A DNA stretch of 64,000 bases from Flavobacterium algicola. Lineage in GTDB: Bacteria; Bacteroidota; Bacteroidia; Flavobacteriales; Flavobacteriaceae. Below the pieces are notes generated by a model. The model saw nothing but the letters and a program-made list of their open reading frames with translations. It searched no databases and was not told where the DNA came from. Each line of letters opens with the position of its first letter. Within the stretch, counting starts at the first letter, position 1. Of this stretch, positions 17,535 through 26,320 are shown piece after piece. The position numbers and the translations under genes are program-made. The stretch is taken from assembly GCF_022399565.1 (NCBI RefSeq), contig NZ_JAJTUT010000004.1, positions 124,001-188,000 of the forward strand. The letters are read 5' to 3'.

Positions 17535-18442
17535 TCAATGCAAAAAATACGTATTTCTATATTCGATAGGCGTGCAGTTAGTATGCTTTTTATAAAAATT
17601 GATAAAATGTGGAGTCTCTTTAAAATGAAGACTCCAGGCAATCTCTTTTATAGAGTAATTGGAGTGCCTCAACAAAATATTTGCTTCTTCGATTATACGT
17701 TCGTGAATTAACTTCTGAGTAGTCTTACCAGTATTTTTTTTCATCGATTTATTGAGATGATCTATACTACAGTTTAGTTTCTCTGCAAAATAAGCTGGTG
17801 TCTTACCAGTGAGAGGACTTTCTATATTAATGGAGAAAAATACGGTTTCTAAATGTTTAAAAAAAGATTATCTAACGTATCCTCCTTTTTATCAATGGTA
17901 ATACTTTTTGATGAAAGTAATTTTTGTACATGATGAATAATGTCGAAAATTCTTGCCCGTATTACTTCCTCTTTAAACGGATAATCGGAGTCTTTTTCTT
18001 GTTCAATCTCCTTAAATAGGTTAAGAAGTAAGTGAAATTTTTTTTCCGATAATGATTGGACGAAGACTTTTTTTTCCTGAAAAACAGGCCAATTGCGTAG
18101 GTTTATTTTTGTAGTTCCTCTCAGAAACAGATCCGTGGAAATACAATATATTCCCATAAATTTTTCATCGAGCGTAGTAAATGATGAACGTGTTAAAGGA
18201 TCTGTAAATACAATAGAATAACCTGAAATTGGAATATTTATATTGTCACAGTGATAAACCGCGTCTCCTTTTAATAGTCCTATTTTATAAAAGGGTTTTC
18301 GTTGTAATCTTTCACATTTAGAAAGATCTCCCTTAAGATTTTCCCAATGCAGTATATCAAAGTGTCAAATGTATTTAGTAGTACTTTTTTCCTGATGGCT
18401 TACGTGCTGATTGTAAAATAACTGGATGTCTTGTATGTTCAT
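17535..18442 (-). pseudogene. AraC-family regulator pseudogene
   Basis: From the ATG at 18442 the frame reads MNIQDIQLFYNQHVSHQ, hits TGA at 18365-18367, continues HFDILHWENLKGDLSKC in the same frame through the sensor domain (MGIYCISTDLFLRGT at 18157) and then loses frame at a run of seven A (17859-17865 on the plus strand). The next frame reads SPLTGKTPAYFAEKLNCSID and then the C-terminal helix-turn-helix (NYSIKEIAWSLHFKETPHFI, then PIEYRNTYF) to 17535. One nonsense codon and one frameshift make it inactive. It sits beside the broken NmrA-like gene on the same strand and was probably its regulator. Confidence 0.82.
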
Positions 18443-18555
18443 TTGTCTGTCTATTATTCAATTTTTTTCATTCAACCTTGTTTTCTTTGGTTAATTGCGT
18501 GGTCGAGCAGCTAATTTAGCAAAATAAATGATTAGAAAATCTGCGATTATTTTCG

Positions 18556-18861
18556 TTAGTAGGCTAGAAGTAGCAGTAAATTATATATGGTGCTAGCTGT
18601 AGGGATGCTGTTGTTATGCTGTCGAGTTAATGATACGTTTACCAGCTGAACTAAGTCAGCTTTATTATTTTCATCGATTTTTACAAATACAGCTTCGCCT
18701 CCGTTATTTTTAATTTCTTCAACAACATTTTTCAATTGTTCGGTATTTCTTGCACCTAAAACAACTTTTACACCATTTTTAGCCAATTTTATTGCTATGA
18801 CTTTGCCAATACCCGCACTTGCGCCAGTAACAGCAACTACTTTTTCTTTAAAATTTTGCAT
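18556..18861 (-). pseudogene. Truncated short-chain dehydrogenase/reductase (SDR)
   Basis: The first ~75 residues are a normal classical SDR start: EKVVAVTGASAGIGKVIAIK with the TGxxxGIG cofactor motif, then VVLGARNTEQLKNVVEEI and GGEAVFVKIDENNKADLVQL. The sequence then leaves the family (SLTRQHNNSIPTAS) and stops after 101 codons, where an intact SDR would need about 150 more residues including NNAG and the YxxxK active site. These are missing from the DNA downstream, so this is a deletion remnant, not a small enzyme. Confidence 0.8.
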
Positions 18862-19019
18862 AATTCTTCTAATTTGATTCAGTTGCAGAGTTCTTAACTG
18901 TCGACAGATGAAAAGTAGCCCAATTGGTATTTGTTGTAGTCAAATCGTTTTAGTGATATATAGTTTTGATTTTTCGATTTGTCTGGCTATTGAAGTTAGT
19001 GCAATGTTTAGTTTCAGCC

Positions 19020-19156
19020 TTGCTGCCAACGCTCGCGTATAAGAATAGTAGCGGATTAATAGGTAGTATTCACTTTTATTAAGACAGACTTTAAATATAA
19101 AAAAGCGATTTCGATTAAGCACCCAAACCGCTATTATTTTTATAGATTGTTGGCGC
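19020..19156 (-). repeat. Palindromic attC-like element E2
   Basis: Read on the minus strand it starts GCGCCAACAATCTATAA, passes AATAGCGG, a hairpin AGCGGTTT/AAATCGCT followed by TTTTTT, TATATTTAAAGTCTGTC, ATCCGCTACTATTCTTATA and ends GAGCGTTGGCAGC. The GCCAAC...GTTGGC ends and the CTATAAAAATAATAGCGG/CCGCTACTATTCTTATA arms make one long imperfect palindrome. It is homologous to E1 at 13728-13868. It lies directly after the AraC gene at 19229 and can act as its terminator. A short antisense ORF here is not coding. Confidence 0.6.
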
Positions 19157-19228
19157 TATGTGGCTTTCTGTTGTTCGCTATACGCTTTGTTTCGTCGTGT
19201 GCCTGCTTGTATAATTGAATTGACGTTG

Positions 19229-20137
19229 TCAGTTAAATGATTGTCTATACTTCAAAGGCGACATTTCGGTTTTCTTTTTGAAAAGTCGGTTGAACGATTG
19301 TGGTTGTTCAAAACCTAATTCATAGGCAATTTCACTTACGGATAAATTTGTCGTTAAAAGTTTTTCTTTTGCTTTTTCAATGAGTTTTTCGTGAATATGT
19401 TGTTGGGCACTTTGTCCTGTTAGCAAACGCAACATATCGCTTAAATAATTTGCGGAATAATTGAGTTGATTAGCTAAATATTCCACTGTTGGTAATCCGC
19501 TATTTAAAGTTTCTGTGTTACTAAAATAATCGTTCAAAAGTGCTTCCATTTTTGAAAGCAAATCATTGTTTACAGCTTTTCGGGTAATGAATTGGCGTTC
19601 GTAAAAACGATTACAATAGTTCAATAGCAAATCAATTTGCGACAGAATTATGTCTTGTGTGTGCTTGTCAATATGCTGGTATTCTTTCTCTATTTTTTGA
19701 AAAATCTCAACAATATTTTGCTCTTCCTGTTGCGAAAGGTGCAACGCTTCATTTAGTGAATATGAAAAATAGCCATAATTTTTGATTGTACTTTGCAATG
19801 GGTGTTTTTTCAAAAAATCAGGATGAAAAATTAATACATATCCTATTCCAATGGATTCATAAGCATTAGTTGTATCTACTTCAACAGTTTGAACTTGTTT
19901 AGGTGCTATAAACGTCATTGTTCCCTTATCAAAATCATAATATTGTTGCCCATATTTTACTTTCGATTGAATATTATTCTTCAGAGAAATCGTATAAAAA
20001 TCAGTAGAAAAATGTTGCCACACATCAGAATTTATTGCGTGTATTTCTGAAACCAAAACCACACTTACCAATGGATGCAAATGCGGTGGAATGGATAGTA
20101 ACCTATGAAATTCGGATAAAGAGTTAATTGTCTGCAT
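19229..20137 (-). CDS. AraC-family transcriptional regulator
   Basis: A 302-residue regulator from the ATG at 20137 (MQTINSLSEFHRLL); an in-frame ATG at 20155 would add six residues and overlap the neighbour more. The N-terminal sensor has the same pattern as the regulator at 12156 (SKVKYGQQYYDFDKGTMTFI). The C-terminus carries two helix-turn-helix units (VEYLANQLNYSANYLSDMLR, then SVSEIAYELGFEQPQSFNRL). It overlaps the 3' end of the DUF4345 gene by 14 bp and is third in an operon behind the hydrolase and the membrane protein. It probably controls that operon. Confidence 0.92.
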   Translation of the reverse strand: MQTINSLSEFHRLLSIPPHLHPLVSVVLVSEIHAINSDVWQHFSTDFYTISLKNNIQSKVKYGQQYYDFDKGTMTFIAPKQVQTVEVDTTNAYESIGIGYVLIFHPDFLKKHPLQSTIKNYGYFSYSLNEALHLSQQEEQNIVEIFQKIEKEYQHIDKHTQDIILSQIDLLLNYCNRFYERQFITRKAVNNDLLSKMEALLNDYFSNTETLNSGLPTVEYLANQLNYSANYLSDMLRLLTGQSAQQHIHEKLIEKAKEKLLTTNLSVSEIAYELGFEQPQSFNRLFKKKTEMSPLKYRQSFN

Positions 20138-20486
20138 ATCTGTATAAAATTCCAAAAATGATTAAAACAACAATTTCTATGGTTAGCCAAAGTAATTGTT
20201 TCAAGAAAAAGCCGTCTAAAACAAACCCGAATAAACGGGCTATAACAATTCCCAAAGTTAGAAAAAACAATAGTGCACACACTGTTTGTTTCCAATCACT
20301 CCAATGATTGTAAAAAATGAACAGAATTCCCAAGCCAATTAGAAATCCCCATTTAACCCGTTTTTCAATCATCTGATATGGGTTTTCGGGCAAAGAGATT
20401 TTGCTAATTAAGTTTGGCTTGTGTGTTAGAACGCAACCTGAAACAAGCAATACGACCCCAATTATTTTTAGAAATAGGTTGTTCAT
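20124..20486 (-). CDS. DUF4345-like small membrane protein
   Basis: A 120-residue integral membrane protein with four hydrophobic segments: LFLKIIGVVLLVSGCVL (N-terminal), GFLIGLGILFIFY, TVCALLFFLTLGIVIARLF and LLWLTIEIVVLIIFGILYR. The GIVIARLFGFVLDG stretch matches the DUF4345 pattern. Function is unknown in the family. Its start overlaps the stop of the upstream hydrolase gene by one base and its end overlaps the AraC start, so all three are translationally coupled. Confidence 0.75.
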   Translation of the reverse strand: MNNLFLKIIGVVLLVSGCVLTHKPNLISKISLPENPYQMIEKRVKWGFLIGLGILFIFYNHWSDWKQTVCALLFFLTLGIVIARLFGFVLDGFFLKQLLWLTIEIVVLIIFGILYRYADN

Positions 20487-21400
20487 TATTTCTGTGAAAG
20501 ATTTTCGTGAAAGAATGGGATTAAATTATCCAAAGCTTCTGCTGTTGCTTCGGGTTTGTCGTATAAATCATAATGACTTGCACCACTTACAATATGAATT
20601 TTTTTCTCTTTGGAAACAGCTTTGTTATATAAATCAAACCCATCTCTGTAAGAACCGAAAGCACCGACCTTGTCGCCAACGATAACTAATAATGGTTGTG
20701 TCAACAATACATTGGCAAGATGAAAAGCGTCAAACTTTATTAAGTTCGCCATACTTGTAAAAAGTAATTTATTGTTTGCAGTAGGGTATTCGCCTCTTGG
20801 TGTTCTGTAATAATCAATAGCCTCTAACATATCCATATCATTTATGCCTGCCTGTTTTGCTTCTTCGGCAGAATTTGGCGTCCAATTTGTAATCATCGGC
20901 TCTGCTCCGTTAGCCTCTGCTGTTCGTTGCGAAGAAACAGCCTCTAATGTTTCTAAAAAATTTATTTCTCTAAATGCTCTACCAATATTAGTGCCTACAA
21001 CTGTTCCAATTGCTTTTATTCGTTTTTCTGTCATTGCAGCATTGGCAGCATAGCCTCCACCTGCGCAAATACCTAATAAACCTATACGCTTTTCATTTAT
21101 AAAGTTTAGTGTGGTAAGATAATCTACAGCATAGCGTATATCTTCTACGCGAGTAGTTGGGTCTTCCAAATATCTTGGCTCACCACCATTTTCTCCTTGA
21201 AATGAAGCATCATAAGCCAAAGCAATAAACCCTTTTTCAGCAAGCTTTTGGGCATATAAACCAGCGGTTTGTTCTTTCACACTACTCCCAGGATGAACAC
21301 AAACAATAGCGGGATAATTTTGTGATTCGTCAAAATTGTCCGGCAAATGAAGATTGGCTACTGTGTCCCAATTTCTGTTTTTGAATTTTACTTTTTGCAT
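20486..21400 (-). CDS. Dienelactone-hydrolase-like alpha/beta hydrolase
   Basis: A 304-residue alpha/beta-hydrolase: YPAIVCVHPGSSVKEQTAGLY holds the oxyanion region, GFIALAYDASFQGENGGEPR the strand-4 segment, the nucleophile elbow is GICAGGG (about residues 136-142), the acid lies in VIVGDKVGAFG and the catalytic His in GASHYDLYD. A cysteine occupies the usual serine position of the nucleophile elbow, as in dienelactone hydrolase. Cytoplasmic: no signal peptide. It is first in the hydrolase-DUF4345-AraC operon. The substrate is unknown; esters or lactones of xenobiotic origin are plausible. Confidence 0.87.
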   Translation of the reverse strand: MQKVKFKNRNWDTVANLHLPDNFDESQNYPAIVCVHPGSSVKEQTAGLYAQKLAEKGFIALAYDASFQGENGGEPRYLEDPTTRVEDIRYAVDYLTTLNFINEKRIGLLGICAGGGYAANAAMTEKRIKAIGTVVGTNIGRAFREINFLETLEAVSSQRTAEANGAEPMITNWTPNSAEEAKQAGINDMDMLEAIDYYRTPRGEYPTANNKLLFTSMANLIKFDAFHLANVLLTQPLLVIVGDKVGAFGSYRDGFDLYNKAVSKEKKIHIVSGASHYDLYDKPEATAEALDNLIPFFHENLSQK

Positions 21401-21534
21401 TGTTTTTTTTTTAAGTTTTACAATGCAAAACTCGCCCTTCTTTAAAAAATAAATGTTTCCAAATCAAGGTTGATTGTAACCGAATCGGGGTAGAAATATT
21501 GGGTAGTGTGGTTCGTTTTTTTGGTAGTGTCTGC

Positions 21535-21600
21535 TATTACAGCCAACGGTCGGCGCTCGTGAGCATGAGAACTTCGTATCCGCTTATTTTCTGTTAGGGA
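21535..21600 (-). repeat. Partial palindromic element E3 (truncated end)
   Basis: On the minus strand the sequence AAGCGGATACG, then CATGCTCACGAGC, then GACCGTTGGCTGTAATAGC matches the terminal part of E1 (CTGCTCATATACTAGACCGTTAGCTGTAAT). It lies directly downstream of the topB remnant, with no intact other half. Same orientation as E1 and E2. Confidence 0.45.
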
Positions 21601-21828
21601 TAAAATTTCTTATCTCGTGTGAGATATTCCTTCTAAAAAAGTGTTTTAATAATGGCTGCTCTAGTAGCTGGGGTACCAATTCCTACAACCTTGTATTATT
21701 TTGCGTTCCTGCATATTTTCAATCTGATTCCCTGCGTTCTTCATTGCAGATAAGACACCGATTCATTTAGGGTCCTGCATTTCTTGCCAATGGGCGCAAA
21801 CGTAGATGTAGGTTTTACTTTGTGACAT
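21595..21828 (-). pseudogene. Chimeric remnant: hipA-like 5' end joined to a topB fragment
   Basis: From the ATG at 21828 the frame reads MSQSKTYIYVCAHWQEMQDP, K, stop, IGVLSA. This fits the start of HipA-type kinases (SK-x-IYVYA...GP-x-x-IG-x-L). At the LSA triplet (about 21745) the same frame turns into MKNAGNQIENMQERKIIQG, and after a frameshift GIGTPATRAAIIKTLF, stop, KEYLTRDKKFYP. The GIGTPATRAA-I-I block is diagnostic of topoisomerase III, and SAM-x-NAG precedes it in that family. The junction at shared LSA coding looks like a deletion fusing two genes. Nothing here is functional. Confidence 0.7.
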
Positions 21829-21877
21829 GTTATGTTTTTTGAATAAGTGATCAGTTTAATTTGTTTTTAGCAAGGGG

Positions 21878-22166
21878 TTAATTTAATAGTTCAAGGTCTT
21901 GAAGTTTTCTTCTTAGTTTGTCGTCAGCAGCTATTTTTTAAAAATCTTCTTGCAAACATAGCACTTTCAGAACATTAAAATAGGCACCTATTCACACTAG
22001 AATTTCCTTTTTCTATTTGGTATAAAGTGGTTCTAGCACTATCGGCTCTTTCAGCAATTTGTACTGCAGAGAGCTTTCTTCTTTTTCGAGCCAATTTCAT
22101 ATTCTCACCCATTTGCTTTAAACGGAGTTGGTGCTTGGGGAATAAGATCTGCTTTCTTACGCTCAT
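21878..22166 (-). pseudogene. HipB-like antitoxin pseudogene (XRE helix-turn-helix)
   Basis: The first 58 codons encode an XRE-type repressor: RLKQMGENMKLARKRRKLSA, QIAERADSARTTLYQIEKGN. The frame then shifts by one base near 22000. In the neighbouring frame the family's C-terminus continues with IGAYFNVLKVLCLQEDF, a TAA, and KIAADDKLRRKLQDLELLN to the stop at 21878. So the gene carries a frameshift and a nonsense codon. The hipA-like remnant follows 49 bp downstream, the usual hipBA order. The shortened 63-residue product might still bind DNA but lacks the dimer-forming tail. Confidence 0.78.
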
Positions 22167-22260
22167 TTTTGTAAATGTTCGTTAATATGAACAAAAACAG
22201 CAAATATGTACATAATAACAAACATTTAATAATGGTTTATTCTATTTCGAGTTATTGATT

Positions 22261-24261
22261 TCATACTTCTTGCACCAAATGTTGCAAATCAGGATCGTTT
22301 TTAATGCGTTCCAATTCACTTTCTGTAATAAGAACAATATCACGCTTAATCTGTTTGTAATTAGCTTCAATTTCGACTTTCATATTATCTTGTCCGTTTT
22401 CATCAACGAAAGGTAAAATAACGGGAATCTTTTTATATGCTTTGGTTTCTGCCGCTACTTTTTCATTGTCTATCACAATTTCAGAATGGAAAATTTTCTG
22501 TTCGATACGTTCGTCAAAATTATCTGAAATAGCTCCCACAAACACTCCTTGCGTAAGCGTGGAGATTTTTGATGCCGGTATCAAGCTGTCTAATTGTGTA
22601 GAAATAGAGGTTGATTTGTCATTTCGGTTGATGGTTAAACTTTGGCGTTTCTGTAACACTTTACCAAACCGTTCGGATAAGCTTTTGGCCGTCTCTCCTA
22701 CAACCTGACCACTAAAGATGTTGCCCACCGTATTTTGGATAACCTTACTTTCCTTATCACCATAATCACGAGTCAATTGCGAATAATCTTGAAATCCCAA
22801 ACATACCGCTACTTTATTACTTCTAGCTGTGGCAATTAAATTATCTAGCCCTCTAAAGTAGATCGTTGGCAACTCATCAATTATCACCGAACTTTTTAAT
22901 TTTCCTTTCTTATTGATTAGTTTTATGATCCTGGAATTGTACAAACCCAAGGCAGCAGAATAAATATTTTGTCGATCGGGATTGTTTCCCACGCAAAGAA
23001 TTTTAGGTTCATCCGGATTATTGATGTCCAACGAAAAGTCATCTCCCGTCATTACCCAATAGAGTTGAGGCGAAATCATTCGAGACAACGGAATTTTTGC
23101 GGAAGCGATTTGTCCTTGCAACTGATCTTGTGCGCCACCTTGCCAAGCATCCATAAACGGTGATAAATAATTTTCGAGATCAGGGTAGGAAGTAAGGATG
23201 GTAAAAACATCAACATATTTCTTGTTGAGCAATTCAATGGCATGTGGAAATGTACAATACTTTCCATTGTCATAAATTTTTAGAAACCAGATTATAGCGG
23301 CTAGTAATATAATGGGAGATTCCACAAAGAAATCGCCTTGCTTTTGTATCCAACTGCGGTTAAGGTTTAGCATAATGGTATAGGCAGATTCATAAGCATC
23401 TGAGATGTCTGTCATAAAATCTGGATTGATGGGATTGCAACGATGGCTTCTGCTAGGATCATCGAAGTTGATAATATAGAATTTTGGTTTAACGGCATAC
23501 TTGTCCGAATGTATTAATAAATGATTATACGCAATGGTAGAAAGATCATCGAATTTAAAATCATAGATGTACATCGAAAATCCTTTTTCGATATGCTGCT
23601 TGATGTAGTTGTTTATGATGGCATAACTTTTTCCAGATCCTGGTGTTCCTAATACTATGGAGGCTCGAAATGGATTTACCACATTAATCCATCCTTCATT
23701 CCATTTGCCTTTGTAATAAAATTTGGTTGGCAGATTAACGGAATATTCATTTTGCATTAATTTGGTTTCTTGCATGAAACTTTCATTTTCATTATTAAAA
23801 ACATCGCTCATAAGATTGGTACGCAATAAACGACTGATCCAAACTCCAGCCATCATTAACGAAATATAGCCCGCTGAAGTAGTAAGAATATATAAAGAAA
23901 TCGCTGTACCAGCAGACAACTTCAGTAATGGTGTGTTGAGAAAGAAAAGTATAAATCCAATGACTAAGGCAATGGATATCTTAGACCAACTAATTTTTTC
24001 GTTTTTAACTCCTTTCGTTCCTAAACAACTTAAAGCTAACAATACCAAAGCAAAAATTTTGGTGTAGATGGTGTGAGAAAATAGACTTGCAGTCCGTTGA
24101 AAATTACCTAGGATCTTGTTAATGATTTGTAGCGTCCAACCCTTTTCTAAGAAAAAACTATAACAAAACCAGTAAAAGTGCATGAGTACTAAAAGGATAC
24201 TTACAGCACGCATGAAAGCCATTATTTTGGCGAGTCCTCTTAAATCGTCTTCTCCTTGCAT
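22261..24261 (-). CDS. mobC: Type IV coupling protein (TraD/VirD4-like, MobC of Bacteroidota elements)
   Basis: A 666-residue inner-membrane ATPase that couples the relaxase-DNA complex to the conjugation channel. The N-terminus has the YWFCY motif (residues 30-34) and about four membrane segments within residues 14-145. Walker A is GTPGSGKS at 205-212 and the Walker B region is KSSVIIDELPTIYFRG near 450-465. The body matches the TraG/VirD4 fold (RSNKVAVCLGFQDYSQL, the sensor-like Gln). It is the last gene of the mob set (mobA, mobB, mobC) transcribed leftward from the oriT-like region. Length is normal for this Bacteroidota family. Confidence 0.93.
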   Translation of the reverse strand: MQGEDDLRGLAKIMAFMRAVSILLVLMHFYWFCYSFFLEKGWTLQIINKILGNFQRTASLFSHTIYTKIFALVLLALSCLGTKGVKNEKISWSKISIALVIGFILFFLNTPLLKLSAGTAISLYILTTSAGYISLMMAGVWISRLLRTNLMSDVFNNENESFMQETKLMQNEYSVNLPTKFYYKGKWNEGWINVVNPFRASIVLGTPGSGKSYAIINNYIKQHIEKGFSMYIYDFKFDDLSTIAYNHLLIHSDKYAVKPKFYIINFDDPSRSHRCNPINPDFMTDISDAYESAYTIMLNLNRSWIQKQGDFFVESPIILLAAIIWFLKIYDNGKYCTFPHAIELLNKKYVDVFTILTSYPDLENYLSPFMDAWQGGAQDQLQGQIASAKIPLSRMISPQLYWVMTGDDFSLDINNPDEPKILCVGNNPDRQNIYSAALGLYNSRIIKLINKKGKLKSSVIIDELPTIYFRGLDNLIATARSNKVAVCLGFQDYSQLTRDYGDKESKVIQNTVGNIFSGQVVGETAKSLSERFGKVLQKRQSLTINRNDKSTSISTQLDSLIPASKISTLTQGVFVGAISDNFDERIEQKIFHSEIVIDNEKVAAETKAYKKIPVILPFVDENGQDNMKVEIEANYKQIKRDIVLITESELERIKNDPDLQHLVQEV

Positions 24262-24365
24262 AATTGAAAAGTTAAAAATGTAACGAGCGAAAGTAGATCG
24301 AACGTAAAAGAATCTATGTCAATTGGTTTCTGTTGGCATCAGTTGGCGTTGGTTGTCTCGCTAAA

Positions 24366-25682
24366 CTATTTCTTGCCTCGTTGATTGTTACGTTTTGTCC
24401 TTTTCTTTATTTGATTCGCAAATACTTGTTCTTCGTAATCTTCGCCTTGAGAAATTGGTAAAAAACTTCCAAGGCTTTCTATAAGACCAAAGTCAGTTGT
24501 AGAATGGGTTGAATGATTTCCATTAAGGAAATCAAAAAGAGCATGTGGTTTTTCTATTTCTGGTGAGGATTCATTTTTACTAGCTGTGATTGAAACTGAT
24601 TTGTTATTCTGTCTCTCATTTTGAACTTTCTGAGTCCCTTCATTTTTCCATAAATCATTAAAAACGTTGGCAGATAAATTTTTGCTTAGTTGGGATCCAT
24701 TCCAAACAGTGCGCGATTCATGGTCAATAAAAGTCATTCCGTATATACGACCTTGATCATTTCTTCGAACAATGGTATTAATTCCCTGATCGACTAGTTG
24801 CTTCTTAAAATCGGTTTCATTATTCGTGATATGCATGGCAACCTCTATTGAATTTTTTAGAATCTCTTTAGATGGTTCCGTTTTCATTTTTACTTTCGAT
24901 TGTTCAAAATGCTTTTGCAAACTCTCCATGCCAGCCTGTTTTCCAAAAAGAGAGGATTTAAACTGATTTGTCGCTTTTTCTCCTTTTTCATTCAGTGCAA
25001 AATAAACAAGTCCTTGCTTAGACTGACCGTGTAATTCACCTGTTATTTGCTCAGCGGTAATATTAAAAAGAGAAAGTAGTGCATTATAAGCTCCTAAACT
25101 TTGATACAGGTAATACTTTGGCAGATGTCGAATTACAGATGCTATTTGACTTTTTACGTGGGCTTCTTTGTAATGAACAGGTTTAAAAATTACTTCCTTC
25201 GGATTTTGATTCTTTTCAGTTGCAGGAAGTAATTGATATTTTTGTTCCAGTGCACGGCAGGCATTCATGGAACGTAATTTTTCATAGGAATCAGACAACT
25301 TTTTTCCGTAACGATCAACACAGGTCGATACGATATGAATGTGAGTTCGTTCAATATCGGTATGCTTGAAAACGACATAAGGCTGTTCTCCATAGCCCAT
25401 AAGTTCCATATAGTCTTGTGCGATTTTTTTAAAGTCTTCATCACTTACACTATCTTTTGGGTTTGGGTTAAGAGAAATATGCAAAACAGGTTTTTCTGTT
25501 CGCTTGTTTGCGATTAAATAAGGTTCGAAGGAACTATATAATTGGTTAACAGTAAACTCTCCATTGACTGTTTCTCTTATTCTATGAGTCATTAATATTG
25601 ATCCATTTTCTTGATCAACTTTTAGTTGATTATAAGAAAGTGCACCAATTATATTTGCTCCACGTCCAATTTTTGCTATCAT
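24366..25682 (-). CDS. mobB: Relaxase/mobilization nuclease (MobB)
   Basis: A 438-residue relaxase that nicks one strand at oriT and stays on the 5' end. The start at 25682 is chosen because its ATG overlaps the mobA stop as ATGA; the open frame extends 21 codons further upstream inside mobA. The domain shows MIAKIGRGANIIGALSYNQL at the N-terminus, the first conserved His in LHISLNPNP (~68) and the three-His metal motif HTDIERTHIHIV (~107-118). The C-terminal third is polar and low-complexity, ending KKRTKRNNQRGKK. It lies between mobA and mobC. Family membership is clear; the exact nick site is not known. Confidence 0.93.
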   Translation of the reverse strand: MIAKIGRGANIIGALSYNQLKVDQENGSILMTHRIRETVNGEFTVNQLYSSFEPYLIANKRTEKPVLHISLNPNPKDSVSDEDFKKIAQDYMELMGYGEQPYVVFKHTDIERTHIHIVSTCVDRYGKKLSDSYEKLRSMNACRALEQKYQLLPATEKNQNPKEVIFKPVHYKEAHVKSQIASVIRHLPKYYLYQSLGAYNALLSLFNITAEQITGELHGQSKQGLVYFALNEKGEKATNQFKSSLFGKQAGMESLQKHFEQSKVKMKTEPSKEILKNSIEVAMHITNNETDFKKQLVDQGINTIVRRNDQGRIYGMTFIDHESRTVWNGSQLSKNLSANVFNDLWKNEGTQKVQNERQNNKSVSITASKNESSPEIEKPHALFDFLNGNHSTHSTTDFGLIESLGSFLPISQGEDYEEQVFANQIKKRTKRNNQRGKK

Positions 25683-26125
25683 TTTTCTTCTTTTTTCAAA
25701 TGTTTTAATTCGAATTCTTCTGTTAATTGCGTTATGGAACAGCATAACTGAGCCAACTCGATTGTTTGTTTTTCCAATTTAAAAAGATAGGCTGCTGCTT
25801 TCTTTTCAGAAAAATTACGGTACAATATCTTGACAATTTGATTGTAATTAACACCGACAGCACGAAACTGACCGTACAAAGTGGTTAAGCGCATGTAATA
25901 ATCCATTGCTGCTAGATCTATTTTTACCGTTTTTATCTGCTTTTCAAATAAGAGAGAAGTGATAAATAGTGCTTTATTATCCGCTCCCGAAGCTTCAAAA
26001 AGAGAAAGGAATTTAGCATTTTCCTGGTCTGTTAATCGAAAAACATAACGGTGGATGCTAGGATCCTTTTTAGGATTCCTACCGCCTTTGTGTTGCTTTT
26101 TGTTTTGTTGATTCTCCATCATCAT
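25679..26125 (-). CDS. mobA: Relaxosome accessory protein MobA
   Basis: A 148-residue basic protein with a start like GGRNPKKDPSIHRYVFRL, a ribbon-helix-helix-like beginning typical of MobC/BfmC-type accessory proteins, then long helices (TLYGQFRAVGVNYNQIVKIL). Such proteins bind next to the nick and help load the relaxase. It is the first gene leftward from the palindrome cluster at 26160-26320 and overlaps mobB by 4 bp. Three ATGs in tandem (26125, 26122, 26119) leave the exact start open by two residues. Confidence 0.85.
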   Translation of the reverse strand: MMMENQQNKKQHKGGRNPKKDPSIHRYVFRLTDQENAKFLSLFEASGADNKALFITSLLFEKQIKTVKIDLAAMDYYMRLTTLYGQFRAVGVNYNQIVKILYRNFSEKKAAAYLFKLEKQTIELAQLCCSITQLTEEFELKHLKKEEK

Positions 26126-26159
26126 TCTAATTTTAATTTTTAGAAAACCCCGACTTCGG

Positions 26160-26320
26160 AGGGAGTTTTAAGCCCCTGCAAGGGCAAGTTGTTTTGAGGC
26201 ACGGAATTCATTTCGAGTGCCTCAAAACACAACTTGCTCTGTTCTGGTGAACAGATAATCCGTCCGCCTGTCGGCGGAACAGATTTAATAGAGCAGGGAA
26301 AAACGGCTTTAAGCCGTTCC
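26160..26320. other. Probable origin of transfer (oriT): cluster of palindromes
   Basis: Between divergent mobA and traA. It holds a long inverted repeat CAAGTTG-TTTTGAGGCAC / GTGCCTCAAAA-CAACTTG (26185-26236), a hairpin CTGTTC-TGGT-GAACAG (26239-26254), a hairpin TCCGCC-TGTC-GGCGGA (26263-26278) and the palindrome AACGGCTTTAAGCCGTT (26302-26318). GC content is visibly higher than around it. Position beside mobA and this structure are those of an oriT; the nick site is not identified. Confidence 0.65.
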
